A DNA stretch of 64,000 nucleotides. It comes from Siphonodentalium dalli (Eukaryota; Mollusca; Scaphopoda; Gadilida; Siphonodentaliidae). The position numbers and the translations under genes were made by a program. This document shows positions 24,301 to 39,400 of the stretch, in pieces. Under the pieces are notes generated by a model, which was not told where the DNA came from, searched no databases, and saw nothing but the letters and a program-made list of their open reading frames with translations. Location: the NCBI GenBank assembly GCA_032622095.1, contig CP136062.1, forward strand, positions 155,986,875-156,050,874, written 5' to 3'. How positions within the stretch are numbered: position 1 is the stretch's first letter; each line of letters opens with the position of its first letter.

Positions 24301-27300
24301 ATTTGCAAAAGTTTGGGCTCCTTAGTGGGTTTTAAGGGTATGGAGACAGCCCAACACCCACAGCACCCATGACAATTCAAGTTAAATTGGTATATTTAAC
24401 TTGAATTGGGCCATATAACCCATTATATGTATCTACTTCCAACACTTTTGTTGTTTGTGGATAGGTATGCATCTATGCAAATGGTTTGCACAAAGTTTGG
24501 GCTCCTCAGTGGGTTTTAAGGGTATTGAGACAGCCCAACACCCACAGCACCCATGGTAAAACCATACAGCACCCGTGCCTATGAAAACATATTTCTGAGT
24601 CAGCCATCTCTCAGACTATACCCATTCTGTAAATGATTCCACATTTCACTCTAAAATATATAGAGGCAATGGGAAAAAAATATTTGGGCACCTGAATGGG
24701 ATTTTGGGCTCTATTCGGGGGGGATATTTGGTTTTTTTAATGGTTAAATTTGTATATTCAACTGGAATTGGGTCCTGTAAAGGTATATACTTCTAGGTCT
24801 CCTAGTGTTTTTGGAAATATCTGCATCAGTATAAGAAGATTTGCAAAAGTTTGGCCTCATTAGTGGGTTTTAAGGGTATGGAGACAGCCCAACACCCACA
24901 GCAACCATGACAATTCAAGTTAAATTGGTATATTTAACTTGAATTGGGCCATATGACCCATTATATGTATCTACTTCCAACACTTTTGTTGTTTGTGGAT
25001 AGGTATGCATCTATGCAAATGGTTTGCACAAAGTTTGGGCTCCTCAGTGGGTTTTAAGGGTATTGAGACAGCCCAACACCCACAGCACCCATGATAAAAC
25101 CATACAGCACCCGTGCCTATGAAAACATATTTCTGAGTCAGCCATCTCTCAGACTATACCCATTCTGTAAATGATTCCACATTTCACTCTAGAATATATA
25201 GAGGCAATGGGAAAAAAATATTTGGGCACCTGAATGGGATTTTGGGCTCTATTCTGGGGGGATATTTGGTTTTTTTAATGGTTAAATTTGTATATTTAAC
25301 TGGAATTGGGTCCTGTAAAGGTATATACTTCTAGGTCTCCTAGTGTTTTTGGAAATATCTGCATCAGTATAAGAAGATTTGCAAAAGTTTGGGCTCCTTA
25401 GTGGGTTTTAAGGGTATGGAGACAGCCCAACACCCACAGCACCCATGACAATTCAAGTTAAATTGGTATATTTAACTTGAATTGGGCCATATGACTCATT
25501 ATATGTATCTACTTCCAACACTTTTGTTGTTTGTGGATAGGTATGCATCTATGCAAATGGTTTGCACAAAGTTTGGGCTCCTCAGTGTGGTTTAAGGGTA
25601 TTGAGACAGCCCAACACCCACAGCACCCATGATAAAACCATACAGCACCCGTGCCTATGAAAACATATTTCTGAGTCAGCCATCTCTCAGACTATACCCA
25701 TTCTGTAAATGATTCCACATTTCACTCTAGAATATATAGAGGCAATGGGAAAAAAATATTTGGGCACCTGAATGGGATTTTGGGCTCTTTTCAGGGGGGA
25801 TATTTGTTTTTTTTAATGGTTAAATTTGTATATTTAACTGGAATTGGGTCCTGTAAAGGTATATACTTCTAGGTCTCCTAGTGTTTTTGGAAATATCTGC
25901 ATCAGTATAAGAAGATTTGCAAAAGTTTGGGCTCCTTAGTGGGTTTTAAGGGTATGGAGACAGCCCAACACCCACAGCACCCATGACAATTCAAGTTAAA
26001 TTGGTATATTTAACTTGAATTGGGCCATATGACCCATTATATGTATCTACTTCCAACACTTTTGTTGTTTGTGGATAGGTATGCATCTATGCAAATGGTT
26101 TGCACAAAGTTTGGGCTCCTCAGTGGGTTTTAAGGGTATTGAGACAGCCCAACACCCACAGCACCCATGATAAAACCATACAGCACCCGTGCCTATGAAA
26201 ACATATTTCTGAATCAGCCATCTCTCAGACTATACTCATTCTGTAAATGATTCCACATTTCACTCTCGAATATATAGAGGCAATGGGAAAAAAATATTTG
26301 GGCACCTGAATGGGATTTTGGGCTCTATTCAGGGGGGATATTTGGTTTTTTTTATGGTTAAATTGGTATATTTAACTGGAATTGGGTCCTTTAAAGGTAT
26401 ATACTTCTAGGTCTCCTAGTGTTTTTGGAAATATCTGCATCAGTATAAGAAGATTTGCAAAAGTTTGGGCTCCTTAGTGGGTTTTAAGGGTATGGAGACA
26501 GCCCAACACCCACAGCACCCATGACAATTCAAGTTAAATTGGTATATTTAACTTGAATTGGGCCATATGACCCATTATATGTATCTACTTCCAACACTTT
26601 TGTTGTTTGTGGATAGGTATGCATCTATGCAAATGGTTTGCACAAAGATTGGGCTCCTCAGTGGGTTTTAAGGGTATTGAGACAGCCCAACACCCACAGC
26701 ACCCATGATAAAACCATACAGCACCCGTGCCTATGAAAACATATTTCTGAATCAGCCATCTCTCAGACTATACTCATTCTGTAAATGATTCCATATTTCA
26801 CTCTAGAATATATAGAGGCAATAGGAAAAAAATATTTGGGCACCTGAATGGGATTTTGGGCTCTATTCAGGGGGGATATTTGGTTTTTTTAATGGTTAAA
26901 TTTGTATATTTAACTGGAATTGGGTCCTGTAAAGGTATATACTTCTAGGTCTCCTAGTGTTTTTGGAAACATCTGCATCAGTATAAGAAGATTTGCAAAA
27001 GTTTGGGCTCCTTAGTGGGTTTTAAGGGTATGGAGACAGCCCAACACCCACAGCACCCATGACAATTCAAGTTAAATTGGTATATTTAACTTGAATTGGG
27101 CCATATGACCCATTATATGTATCTACTTCCAACACTTTTGTTGTTTGTGGATAGGTATGCATCTATGCAAATGGTTTGCACAAAGTTTGGGCTCCTCAGT
27201 AGGTTTTAAGGGTATTGAGACAGCCCAACACCCACAGCACCCATGATAAAACCATACAGCACCCGTGCCTATGAAAACATATTTCTGAGTCAGCCATCTC

Positions 27301-28931
27301 TCAGACTATACCCATTCTGTAAATGATTCCACATTTCACTCTAGAATATATAGAGGCAATGGGAAAAAAATATTTGGGCACCTGAATGGGATTTTGGGCT
27401 CTATTCAAGGGGGATATTTGTTTTTTTTAATGGTTAAATTGGTATATTTAACTGGAATTGGGTCCTGTAAAGGTATATACTTCTAGGTCTCCTAGTGTTT
27501 TTGGAAATATCTGCATCAGTATAAGAAGATTTGCAAAAGTTTGGGCTCCTTAGTGGGTTTTAAGGGTATGGAGACAGCCCAACACCCACAGCACCCATGA
27601 CAATTCAAGTTAAATTGGTATATTTAACTTGAATTGGGCCATATAACCCATTATATGTATCTACTTCCAACACTTTTGTTGTTTGTGGATAGGTATGCAT
27701 CTATGCAAATGGTTTGCACAAAGTTTGGGCTCCTCAGTGGGTTTTAAGGGTATTGAGACAGCCCAACACCCACAGCACCCATGGTAAAACCATACAGCAC
27801 CCGTGCCTATGAAAACATATTTCTGAGTCAGCCATCTCTCAGACTATACCCATTCTGTAAATGATTCCACATTTCACTCTAAAATATATAGAGGCAATGG
27901 GAAAAAAATATTTGGGCACCTGAATGGGATTTTGGGCTCTATTCGGGGGGGATATTTGTTTTTTTTAATGGTTAAATTTGTATATTTAACTGGAATTGGG
28001 TCCTGTAAAGGTATATACTTCTAGGTCTCCTAGTGTTTTTGGAAATATCTGCATCAGTATAAGAAGATTTGCAAAAGTTTGGCCTCATTAGTGGGTTTTA
28101 AGGGTATGGAGACAGCCCAACACCCACAGCACCCATGACAATTCAAGTTAAATTGGTATATTTAACTTGAATTGGGCCATATGACCCATTATATGTATCT
28201 ACTTCCAACACTTTTGTTGTTTGGGATAGGTATGCATCTATGCAAATGGTTTGCACAAAGTTTGGGCTCCTCAGTGGGTTTTAAGGGTATTGAGACAGCC
28301 CAACACCCACAGCACCCATGATAAAACCATACAGCACCCGTGCCTATGAAAACATATTTCTGAGTCAGCCATCTCTCAGACTATACCCATTCTGTAAATG
28401 ATTCCACATTTCACTCTAGAATATATAGAGGCAATGGGAAAAAAATATTTGGGCACCTGAATGGGATTTTGGGCTCTATTCTGGGGGGATATTTGGTTTT
28501 TTTAATGGTTAAATTTGTATATTTAACTGGAATTGGGTCCTGTAAAGGTATATACTTCTAGGTCTCCTAGTGTTTTTGGAAATATCTGCATCAGTATAAG
28601 AAGATTTGCAAAAGTTTGGGCTCCTTAGTGGGTTTTAAGGGTATGGAGACAGCCCAACACCCACAGCACCCATGACAATTCAAGTTAAATTGGTATATTT
28701 AACTTGAATTGGGCCATATGACCCATTATATGTATCTACTTCCAACACTTTTGTTGTTTGTGGATAGGTATGCATCTATGCAAATGGTTTGCACAAAGTT
28801 TGGGCTCCTCAGTGGGTTTTAAGGGTATTGAGACAGCCCAACACCCACAGCACCCATGATAAAACCATACAGCACCCGTGCCTATGAAAACATATTTCTG
28901 AATCAGCCATCTCTCAGACTATACTCATTCT
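21400..28931. repeat. Full-length 7-mer HOR domain (related to the truncated 7-mer)
   Basis: The first copy is 21400-25166 (starts 21400, 21938, 22476, 23014, 23552, 24091, 24629; 3,767 bp). The second is 25167-28393 (starts 25167, 25705, 26243, 26781, 27319, 27857) and lacks the tttcgctct position. A further monomer, 28394-28931, repeats the first position. The marks run gtgtggtttaag, ttttcaggg, ctctcgaat, ccatatttc, tttcgctct, tatttaggc and ctaaaat. The monomer at 27319 is a hybrid: caagggggat on the left, but ataaccc and catggtaaaac of the tatttaggc type on the right. Confidence 0.88.
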
Positions 28932-31900
28932 GTAAATGATTCCATATTTCACTCTAGAATATATAGAGGCAATGGGAAAAAAATATTTGGGCACCTGAAT
29001 GGGATTTTGGGCTCTATTCAGGGGGGATATTTGGTTTTTTTAATGGTTAAATTTGTATATTTAACTGGAATTGGGTCCTGTAAAGGTATATACTTCTAGG
29101 TCTCCTAGTGTTTTTGGAAATATCTGCATCAGTATAAGAAGATTTGCAAAAGTTTGGGCTCCTTAGTGGGTTTTAAGGGTATGGAGACAGCCCAACACCC
29201 ACAGCACCCATGACAATTCAAGTTAAATTGGTATATTTAACTTGAATTGGGCCATATGACCCATTATATGTATCTACTTCCAACACTTTTGTTGTTTGTG
29301 GATAGGTATGCATCTATGCAAATGGTTTGCACAAAGTTTGGGCTCCTCAGTGGGTTTTAAGGGTATTGAGACAGCCCAACACCCACAGCACCCATGATAA
29401 AACCATACAGCACCCGTGCCTATGAAAACATATTTCTGAATCAGCCATCTCTCAGACTATACTCATTCTGTAAATGATTCCACATTTCACTCTCGAATAT
29501 ATAGAGGCAATGGGAAAAAAATATTTGGGCACCTGAATGGGATTTTGGGCTCTATTCAGGGGGGATATTTGGTTTTTTTAATGGTTAAATTGGTATATTT
29601 AACTGGAATTGGGTCCTTTAAAGGTATATACTTCTAGGTCTCCTAGTGTTTTTGGAAATATCTGCATCAGTATAAGAAGATTTGCAAAAGTTTGGGCTCC
29701 TTAGTGGGTTTTAAGGGTATGGAGACAGCCCAACACCCACAGCACCCATGACAATTCAAGTTAAATTGGTATATTTAACTTGAATTGGGCCATATGACCC
29801 ATTATATGTATCTACTTCCAACACTTTTGTTGTTTGTGGATAGGTATGCATCTATGCAAATGGTTTGCACAAAGTTTGGGCTCCTCAGTGGGTTTTAAGG
29901 GTATTGAGACAGCCCAACACCCACAGCACCCATGATAAAACCATACAGCACCCGTGCCTATGAAAACATATTTCTGAATCAGCCATCTCTCAGACTATAC
30001 TCATTCTGTAAATGATTCCATATTTCACTCTAGAATATATAGAGGCAATGGGAAAAAAATATTTGGGCACCTGAATGGGATTTTGGGCTCTATTCAGGGG
30101 GGATATTTGGTTTTTTTAATGGTTAAATTTGTATATTTAACTGGAATTGGGTCCTGTAAAGGTATATACTTCTAGGTCTCCTAGTGTTTTTGGAAATATC
30201 TGCATCAGTATAAGAAGATTTGCAAAAGTTTGGGCTCCTTAGTGGGTTTTAAGGGTATGGAGACAGCCCAACACCCACAGCACCCATGACAATTCAAGTT
30301 AAATTGGTATATTTAACTTGAATTGGGCCATATGACCCATTATATGTATCTACTTCCAACACTTTTGTTGTTTGTGGATAGGTATGCATCTATGCAAATG
30401 GTTTGCACAAAGTTTGGGCTCCTCAGTGGGTTTTAAGGGTATTGAGACAGCCCAACACCCACAGCACCCATGATAAAACCATACAGCACCCGTGCCTATG
30501 AAAACATATTTCTGAATCAGCCATCTCTCAGACTATACTCATTCTGTAAATGATTCCACATTTCACTCTCGAATATATAGAGGCAATGGGAAAAAAATAT
30601 TTGGGCACCTGAATGGGATTTTGGGCTCTATTCAGGGGGGATATTTGGTTTTTTTAATGGTTAAATTGGTATATTTAACTGGAATTGGGTCCTTTAAAGG
30701 TATATACTTCTAGGTCTCCTAGTGTTTTTGGAAATATCTGCATCAGTATAAGAAGATTTGCAAAAGTTTGGGCTCCTTAGTGGGTTTTAAGGGTATGGAG
30801 ACAGCCCAACACCCACAGCACCCATGACAATTCAAGTTAAATTGGTATATTTAACTTGAATTGGGCCATATGACCCATTATATGTATCTACTTCCAACAC
30901 TTTTGTTGTTTGTGGATAGGTATGCATCTATGCAAATGGTTTGCACAAAGTTTGGGCTCCTCAGTGGGTTTTAAGGGTATTGAGACAGCCCAACACCCAC
31001 AGCACCCATGATAAAACCATACAGCACCCGTGCCTATGAAAACATATTTCTGAATCAGCCATCTATCAGACTATACTCATTCTGTAAATGATTCCATATT
31101 TCACTCTAGAATATATAGAGGCAATGGGAAAAAAATATTTGGGCACCTGAATGGGATTTTGGGCTCTATTCAGGGGGGATATTTGGTTTTTTTAATGGTT
31201 AAATTTGTATATTTAACTGGAATTGGATCCTGTAAAGGTATATACTTCTAGGTCTCCTAGTGTTTTTGGAAATATCTGCATCAGTATAAGAAGATTTGCA
31301 AAAGTTTGGGCTCCTTAGTGGGTTTTAAGGGTATGGAGACAGCCCAACACCCACAGCACCCATGACAATTCAAGTTAAATTGGTATATTTAACTTGAATT
31401 GGGCCATATGACCCATTATATGTATCTACTTCCAACACTTTTGTTGTTTGTGGATAGGTATGCATCTATGCAAATGGTTTGCACAAAGTTTGGGCTCCTC
31501 AGTAGGTTTTAAGGGTATTGAGACAGCCCAACACCCACAGCACCCATGATAAAACCATACAGCACCCGTGCCTATGAAAACATATTTCTGAGTCAGCCAT
31601 CTCTCAGACTATACCCATTCTGTAAATGATTCCACATTTCACTCTAGAATATATAGAGGCAATGGGAAAAAAATATTTGGGCACCTGAATGGGATTTTGG
31701 GCTCTATTCAAGGGGGATATTTGTTTTTTTTAATGGTTAAATTGGTATATTTAACTGGAATTGGGTCCTGTAAAGGTATATACTTCTAGGTCTCCTAGTG
31801 TTTTTGGAAATATCTGCATCAGTATAAGAAGATTTGCAAAAGTTTGGGCTCCTTAGTGGGTTTTAAGGGTATGAAGACAGCCCAACACCCACAGCACCCA

Positions 31901-34900
31901 TGACAATTCAAGTTAAATTGGTATATTTAACTTGAATTGGGCCATATGACCTATTATATGTATCTACTTCCAACACTTTTGTTGTTTATGGATAGGTATG
32001 CATCTATGCAAATGGTTTGCACAAAGTTTGGTCTCCTCAGTGGGTTTTAAGGGTATTGAGACAGCCCAACACCCACAGCACCCATGATAAAACCATACAG
32101 CACCCGTGCCTATGAAAACATATTTCTGAATCAGCCATCTCTCAGACTATACTCATTCTGTAAATGATTCCACATTTCACTCTAGAATATATAGAGGCAA
32201 TGGGAAACAAATATTTGGGCACCTGAATGGGATTTTGGGCTCTATTCAGGAGGGATATTTGGGTTTTTTTAATGGTTAAATTTGTATATTTAACTGGAAT
32301 TGGGTCCTGTAAAGGTATATACTTCTAGGTCTCCTAGTGTTTTTGGAAATATCTGCATCAGTATAAGAAGATTTGCAAAAGTTTTGGCTCCTTAGTGGGT
32401 TTTAAGGGTATGGAGACAGCCCAACACCCACAGCACCCATGACAATTCAAGTTAAATTGGTATATTTAACTTGAATTGGGCCATATGACCCATTATATGT
32501 ATCTACTTCCAACACTTTTGTTGTTTGTGGATAGGTATGCATCTATGCAAATGGTTTGCACAAAGTTTGGGCTCCTCAGAAGGTTTTAAGGGTATTGAGA
32601 CAGCCCAACACCCACAGCACCCATGATAAAACCATACAGCACCCGTGCCTATGAAAACATATTTCTGAGTCAGCCATCTCTCAGACTATACCCATTCTGT
32701 AAATGATTCCACATTTCACTCTAGAATATATAGAGGCAATGGGAAAAAAATATTTGGGCACCTGAATGGGATTTTGGGCTCTATTCAAGGGGGATATTTG
32801 TTTTTTTTAATGGTTAAATTGGTATATTTAACTGGAATTGGGTCCTGTAAAGGTATATACTTCTAGGTCTCCTAGTGTTTTTGGAAATATCTGCATCAGT
32901 ATAAGAAGATTTGCAAAAGTTTGGGCTCCTTAGTGGGTTTTAAGGGTATGGAGACAGCCCAACACCCACAGCACCCATGACAATTCAAGTTAAATTGGTA
33001 TATTTAACTTTAATTGGGCCATATGACCCATTATATGTATCTACTTCCAACACTTTTGTTGTTTGTGGATAGGTATGCATCTATGCAAATGGTTTGCACA
33101 AAGTTTGGGCTCCTCAGTGGGTTTTAAGGGTATTGAGACAGCCCAACACCCACAGCACCCATGATAAAACCATACAGCACCCGTGCCTATGAAAACATAT
33201 TTCTGAATCAGCCATCTCTCAGACTATACTCATTCTGTAAATGATTCCATATTTCACTCTAGAATATATAGAGGCAATGGGAAAAAAATATTTGGGCACC
33301 TGAATGAGATTTTGGGCTCTATTCAGGGGGGATATTTGGTTTTTTTAATGGTTAAATTTGTATATTTAACTGGAATTGGGTCCTGTAAAGGTATATACTT
33401 CTAGGTCTCCTAGTGTTTTTGGAAATATCTGCATCAGTATAAGAAGATTTGCAAAAGTTTGGGCTCCTTAGTGGGTTTTAAGGGTATGGAGACAGCCCAA
33501 CACCCACAGCACCCATGACAATTCAAGTTAAATTGGTATATTTAACTTGAATTGGGCCATATGACCCATTATATGTATCTACTTCCAACACTTTTGTTGT
33601 TTGTGGATAGGTATGCATCTATGCAAATGGTTTGCACAAAGTTTGGGCTCCTCAGTGGGTTTTAAGGGTATTGAGACAGCCCAACACCCACAGCACCCAT
33701 GATAAAACCATACAGCACCCGTGCCTATGAAAACATATTTCTGAATCAGCCATCTCTCAGACTATACTCATTCTGTAAATGATTCCACATTTCACTCTCG
33801 AATATATAGAGGCAATGGGAAAAAAATATTTGGGCACCTGAATGGGATTTTGGGCTCTATTCAGGGGGGATATTTGGTTTTTTTAATGGTTAAATTGGTA
33901 TATTTAACTGGAATTGGGTCCTTTAAAGGTATATACTTCTAGGTCTCCTAGTGTTTTTGGAAATATCTGCATCAGTATAAGAAGATTTGCAAAAGTTTGG
34001 GCTCCTTAGTGGGTTTTAAGGGTATGGAGACAGCCCAACACCCACAGCACCCATGACAATTCAAGTTAAATTGGTATATTTAACTTGAATTGGGCCATAT
34101 GACCCATTATATGTATCTACTTCCAACACTTTTGTTGTTTGTGGATAGGTATGCATCTATGCAAATGGTTTGCACAAAGTTTGGGCTCCTCAGTGGGTTT
34201 TAAGGGTATTGAGACAGCCCAACACCCACAGCACCCATGATAAAACCATACAGCACCCGTGCCTATGAAAACATATTTCTGAATCAGCCATCTCTCAGAC
34301 TATACTCATTCTGTAAATGATTCCATATTTCACTCTAGAATATATAGAGGCAATGGGAAAAAAATATTTGGGCACCTGAATGGGATTTTGGGCTCTATTC
34401 AGGGGGGATATTTGGTTTTTTTAATGGTTAAATTTGTATATTTAACTGGAATTGGATCCTGTAAAGGTATATACTTCTAGGTCTCCTAGTGTTTTTGGAA
34501 ATATCTGCATCAGTATAAGAAGATTTGCAAAAGTTTGGGCTCCTTAGTGGGTTTTAAGGGTATGGAGACAGCCCAACACCCACAGCACCCATGACAATTC
34601 AAGTTAAATTGGTATATTTAACTTGAATTGGGCCATATGACCCATTATATGTATCTACTTCCAACACTTTTGTTGTTTGTGGATAGGTATGCATCTATGC
34701 AAATGGTTTGCACAAAGTTTGGGCTCCTCAGTAGGTTTTAAGGGTATTGAGACAGCCCAACACCCACAGCACCCATGATAAAACCATACAGCACCCGTGC
34801 CTATGAAAACATATTTCTGAGTCAGCCATCTCTCAGACTATACCCATTCTGTAAATGATTCCACATTTCACTCTAGAATATATAGAGGCAATGGGAAAAA

Positions 34901-36464
34901 AATATTTGGGCACCTGAATGGGATTTTGGGCTCTATTCAAGGGGGATATTTGTTTTTTTTAATGGTTAAATTTGTATATTTAACTGGAATTGGGTCCTGT
35001 AAAGGTATATACTTCTAGGTCTCCTAGTGTTTTTGGAAATATCTGCATCAGTATAAGAAGATTTGCAAAAGTTTGGGCTCCTTAGTGGGTTTTAAGGGTA
35101 TGGAGACAGCCCAACACCCACAGCACCCATGACAATTCAAGTTAAATTGGTATATTTAACTTGAATTGGGCCATATGACCCATTATATGTATCTACTTCC
35201 AACACTTTTGTTGTTTGTGGATAGGTATGCATCTATGCAAATGGTTTGCACAAAGTTTGGGCTCCTCAGTAGGTTTTAAGGGTATTGAGACAGCCCAACA
35301 CCCACAGCACCCATGATAAAACCATACAGCACCCGTGCCTATGAAAACATATTTCTGAGTCAGCCATCTCTCAGACGATACCCATTCTGTAAATGATTCC
35401 ACATTTCACTCTAGAATATATAGAGGCAATGGGAAAAAAATATTTGGGCACCTGAATGGGATTTTGGGCTCTATTCAAGGGGGATATTTGTTTTTTTTAA
35501 TGGTTAAATTGGTATATTTAACTGGAATTGGGTCCTGTAAAGGTATATACTTCTAGGTCTCCTAGTGTTTTTGGAAATATCTGCATCAGTATAAGAAGAT
35601 TTGCAAAAGTTTGGGCTCCTTAGTGGGTTTTAAGGGTATGGAGACAGCCCAACACCCACAGCACCCATGACAATTCAAGTTAAATTGGTATATTTAACTT
35701 TAATTGGGCCATATGACCCATTATATGTATCTACTTCCAACACTTTTGTTGTTTGTGGATAGGTATGCATCTATGCAAATGGTTTGCACAAAGTTTGGGC
35801 TCCTCAGTGGGTTTTAAGGGTATTGAGACAGCCCAACACCCACAGCACCCATGATAAAACCATACAGCACCCGTGCCTATGAAAACATATTTCTGAATCA
35901 GCCATCTCTCAGACTATACTCATTCTGTAAATGATTCCATATTTCACTCTAGAATATATAGAGGCAATGGGAAAAAAATATTTGGGCACCTGAATGGGAT
36001 TTTGGGCTCTATTCAGGGGGGATATTTGGTTTTTTTAATGGTTAAATTTGTATATTTAACTGGAATTGGGTCCTGTAAAGGTATATACTTCTAGGTCTCC
36101 TAGTGTTTTTGGAAATATCTGCATCAGTATAAGAAGATTTGCAAAAGTTTGGGCTCCTTAGTGGGTTTTAAGGGTATGGAGACAGCCCAACACCCACAGC
36201 ACCCATGACAATTCAAGTTAAATTGGTATATTTAACTTGAATTGGGCCATATGACCCATTATATGTATCTACTTCCAACACTTTTGTTGTTTGTGGATAG
36301 GTATGCATCTATGCAAATGGTTTGCACAAAGTTTGGGCTCCTCAGTAGGTTTTAAGGGTATTGAGACAGCCCAACACCCACAGCACCCATGATAAAACCA
36401 TACAGCACCCGTGCCTATGAAAACATATTTCTGAGTCAGCCATCTCTCAGACTATACCCATTCT
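28932..36464. repeat. Alternating dimers and irregular six-unit blocks
   Basis: Starts are 28932, 29470, 30008, 30546, 31084, 31622, 32160, 32699, 33237, 33775, 34313, 34851, 35389 and 35927. The ccatatttc and ctctcgaat types alternate at 28932-31083 as a 1,076-bp dimer. Two blocks then share the order ccatatttc, ctctcgaat, ccatatttc with a BamHI-type ggatcc (31225 and 34454) and cagtagg, then caagggggat. They lie 3,229 bp apart (30008 and 33237). The second block lacks the gggaaacaaat monomer present at 32160. Confidence 0.8.
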
Positions 36465-39400
36465 GTAAATGATTCCACATTTCACTCTAGAATATATAGA
36501 GGCAATGGGAAAAAAATATTTGGGCACCTGAATGGGATTTTGGGCTCTATTCAAGGGGGATATTTGGTTTTTTTAATGGTTAAATTGGTATATTTAACTG
36601 GAATTGGGTCCTGTAAAGGTATATACTTCTAGGTCTCCTAGTGTTTTTGGAAATATCTGCATCAGTATAAGAAGATTTGCAAAAGTTTGGGCTCCTTAGT
36701 GGGTTTTAAGGGTATGAAGACAGCCCAACACCCACAGCACCCATGACAATTCAAGTTAAATTGGTATGTTTAACTTTAATTGGGCCATATGACCCATTAT
36801 ATGTATCTACTTCCAACACTTTTGTTGTTTATGGATAGGTATGCATCTATGCAAATGGTTTGCACAAAGTTTGGTCTCCTCAGTGGGTTTTAAGGGTATT
36901 GAGACAGCCCAACACCCACAGCACCCATGATAAAACCATACAGCACCCGTGCCTATGAAAACATATTTCTGAATCAGCCATCTCTCAGACTATACTCATT
37001 CTGTAAATGATTCCACATTTCACTCTAGAATATATAGAGGCAATGGGAAACATATATTTGGGCACCTGAATGGGATTTTGGGCTCTATTCAGGAGGGATA
37101 TTTGGTTTTTTTAATGGTTAAATTTGTATATTTAACTGGAATTGGGTCCTGTAAAGGTATATACTTCTAGGTCTCCTAGTGTTTTTGGAAATATCTGCAT
37201 CAGTATAAGAAGATTTGCAAAAGTTTGGGCTCCGTAGTGGGTTTTAAGGGTATGGAGACAGCCCAACACCCACAGCACCCATGACAATTCAAGTTAAATT
37301 GGTATATTTAACTTGAATTGGGCCATATGACTCATTATATGTATCTACTTCCAACACTTTTGTTGTTTGTGGATAGGTATGCATCTATGCAAATGGTTTG
37401 CATAAAGTTTGGGCTCCTCAGTGGGTTTTAAGGGTATTGAGACAGCCCAACACCCACAGCACCCATGATAAAACCATACAGCACCCGTGCCTATGAAAAC
37501 ATATTTCTTAATCAGCCATCTCTCAGACTATACTCATTCTGTAAATGATTCCATATTTCACTCTAGAATATATAGAGGCAATGGGAAAAAAATATTTGGG
37601 CACCTGAATGGGATTTTGGGCTCTATTCAGGGGGGATATTTGGTTTTTTTAATGGTTAAATTGGTATATTTAACTGGAATTGGGTCCTTTAAAGGTATAT
37701 ACTTCTAGGTCTCCTAGTGTTTTTGGAAATATCTGCATCAGTATAAGAAGATTTGCAAAAGTTTGGGCTCCTTAGTGGGTTTTAAGGGTATGGAGACAGC
37801 CCAACACCCACAGCACCCATGACAATTCAAGTTAAATTGGTATATTTAACTTGAATTGGGCCATATGACCTATTATATGTATCTACTTCCAACACTTTTG
37901 TTGTTTATGGATAGGTATGCATCTATGCAAATGGTTTGCACAAAGTTTGGTCTCCTCAGTGGGTTTTAAGGGTATTGAGACAGCCCAACACCCACAGCAC
38001 CCATGATAAAACCATACAGCACCCGTGCCTATGAAAACATATTTCTGAATCAGCCATCTCTCAGACTATACTCATTCTGTAAATGATTCCACATTTCACT
38101 CTAGAATATATAGAGGCAATGGGAAACAAATATTTGGGCACCTGAATGGGATTTTGGGCTCTATTCAGGAGGGATATTTGGTTTTTTTAATGGTTAAATT
38201 TGTATATTTAACTGGAATTGGGTCCTGTAAAGGTATATACTTCTAGGTCTCCTAGTGTTTTTGGAAATATCTGCATCAGTATAAGAAGATTTGCAAAAGT
38301 TTGGGCTCCTTAGTGGGTTTTAAGGGTATGGAGACAGCCCAACACCCACAGCACCCATGACAATTCAAGTTAAATTGGTATATTTAACTTGAATTGGGCC
38401 ATATGACCCATTATATGTATCTACTTCCAACACTTTTGTTGTTTGTGGATAGGTATGCATCTATGCAAATGGTTTGCACAAAGTTTGGGCTCCTCAGTAG
38501 GTTTTAAGGGTATTGAGACAGCCCAACACCCACAGCACCCATGATAAAACCATACAGCACCCGTGCCTATGAAAACATATTTCTGAGTCAGCCATCTCTC
38601 AGACTATACCCATTCTGTAAATGATTCCACATTTCACTCTAGAATATATAGAGGCAATGGGAAAAAAATATTTGGGCACCTGAATGGGATTTTGGGCTCT
38701 ATTCAAGGGGGATATTTGTTTTTTTTAATGGTTAAATTGGTATATTTAACTGGAATTGGGTCCTGTAAAGGTATATACTTCTAGGTCTCCTAGTGTTTTT
38801 GGAAATATCTGCATCAGTATAAGAAGATTTGCAAAAGTTTGGGCTCCTTAGTGGGTTTTAAGGGTATGGAGACAGCCCAACACCCACAGCACCCATGACA
38901 ATTCAAGTTAAATTGGTATATTTAACTTTAATTGGGCCATATGACCCATTATATGTATCTACTTCCAACACTTTTGTTGTTTATGGATAGGTATGCATCT
39001 ATGCAAATGGTTTGCACAAAGTTTGGTCTCCTCAGTGGGTTTTAAGGGTATTGAGACAGCCCAACACCCACAGCACCCATGATAAAACCATACAGCACCC
39101 GTGCCTATGAAAACATATTTCTGAATCAGCCATCTCTCAGACTATACTCATTCTGTAAATGATTCCACATTTCACTCTAGAATATATAGAGGCAATGGGA
39201 AACATATATTTGGGCACCTGAATGGGATTTTGGGCTCTATTCAGGAGGGATATTTGGTTTTTTTAATGGTTAAATTTGTATATTTAACTGGAATTGGGTC
39301 CTGTAAAGGTATATACTTCTAGGTCTCCTAGTGTTTTTGGAAATATCTGCATCAGCATAAGAAGATTTGCAAAAGTTTGGGCTCCGTAGTGGGTTTTAAG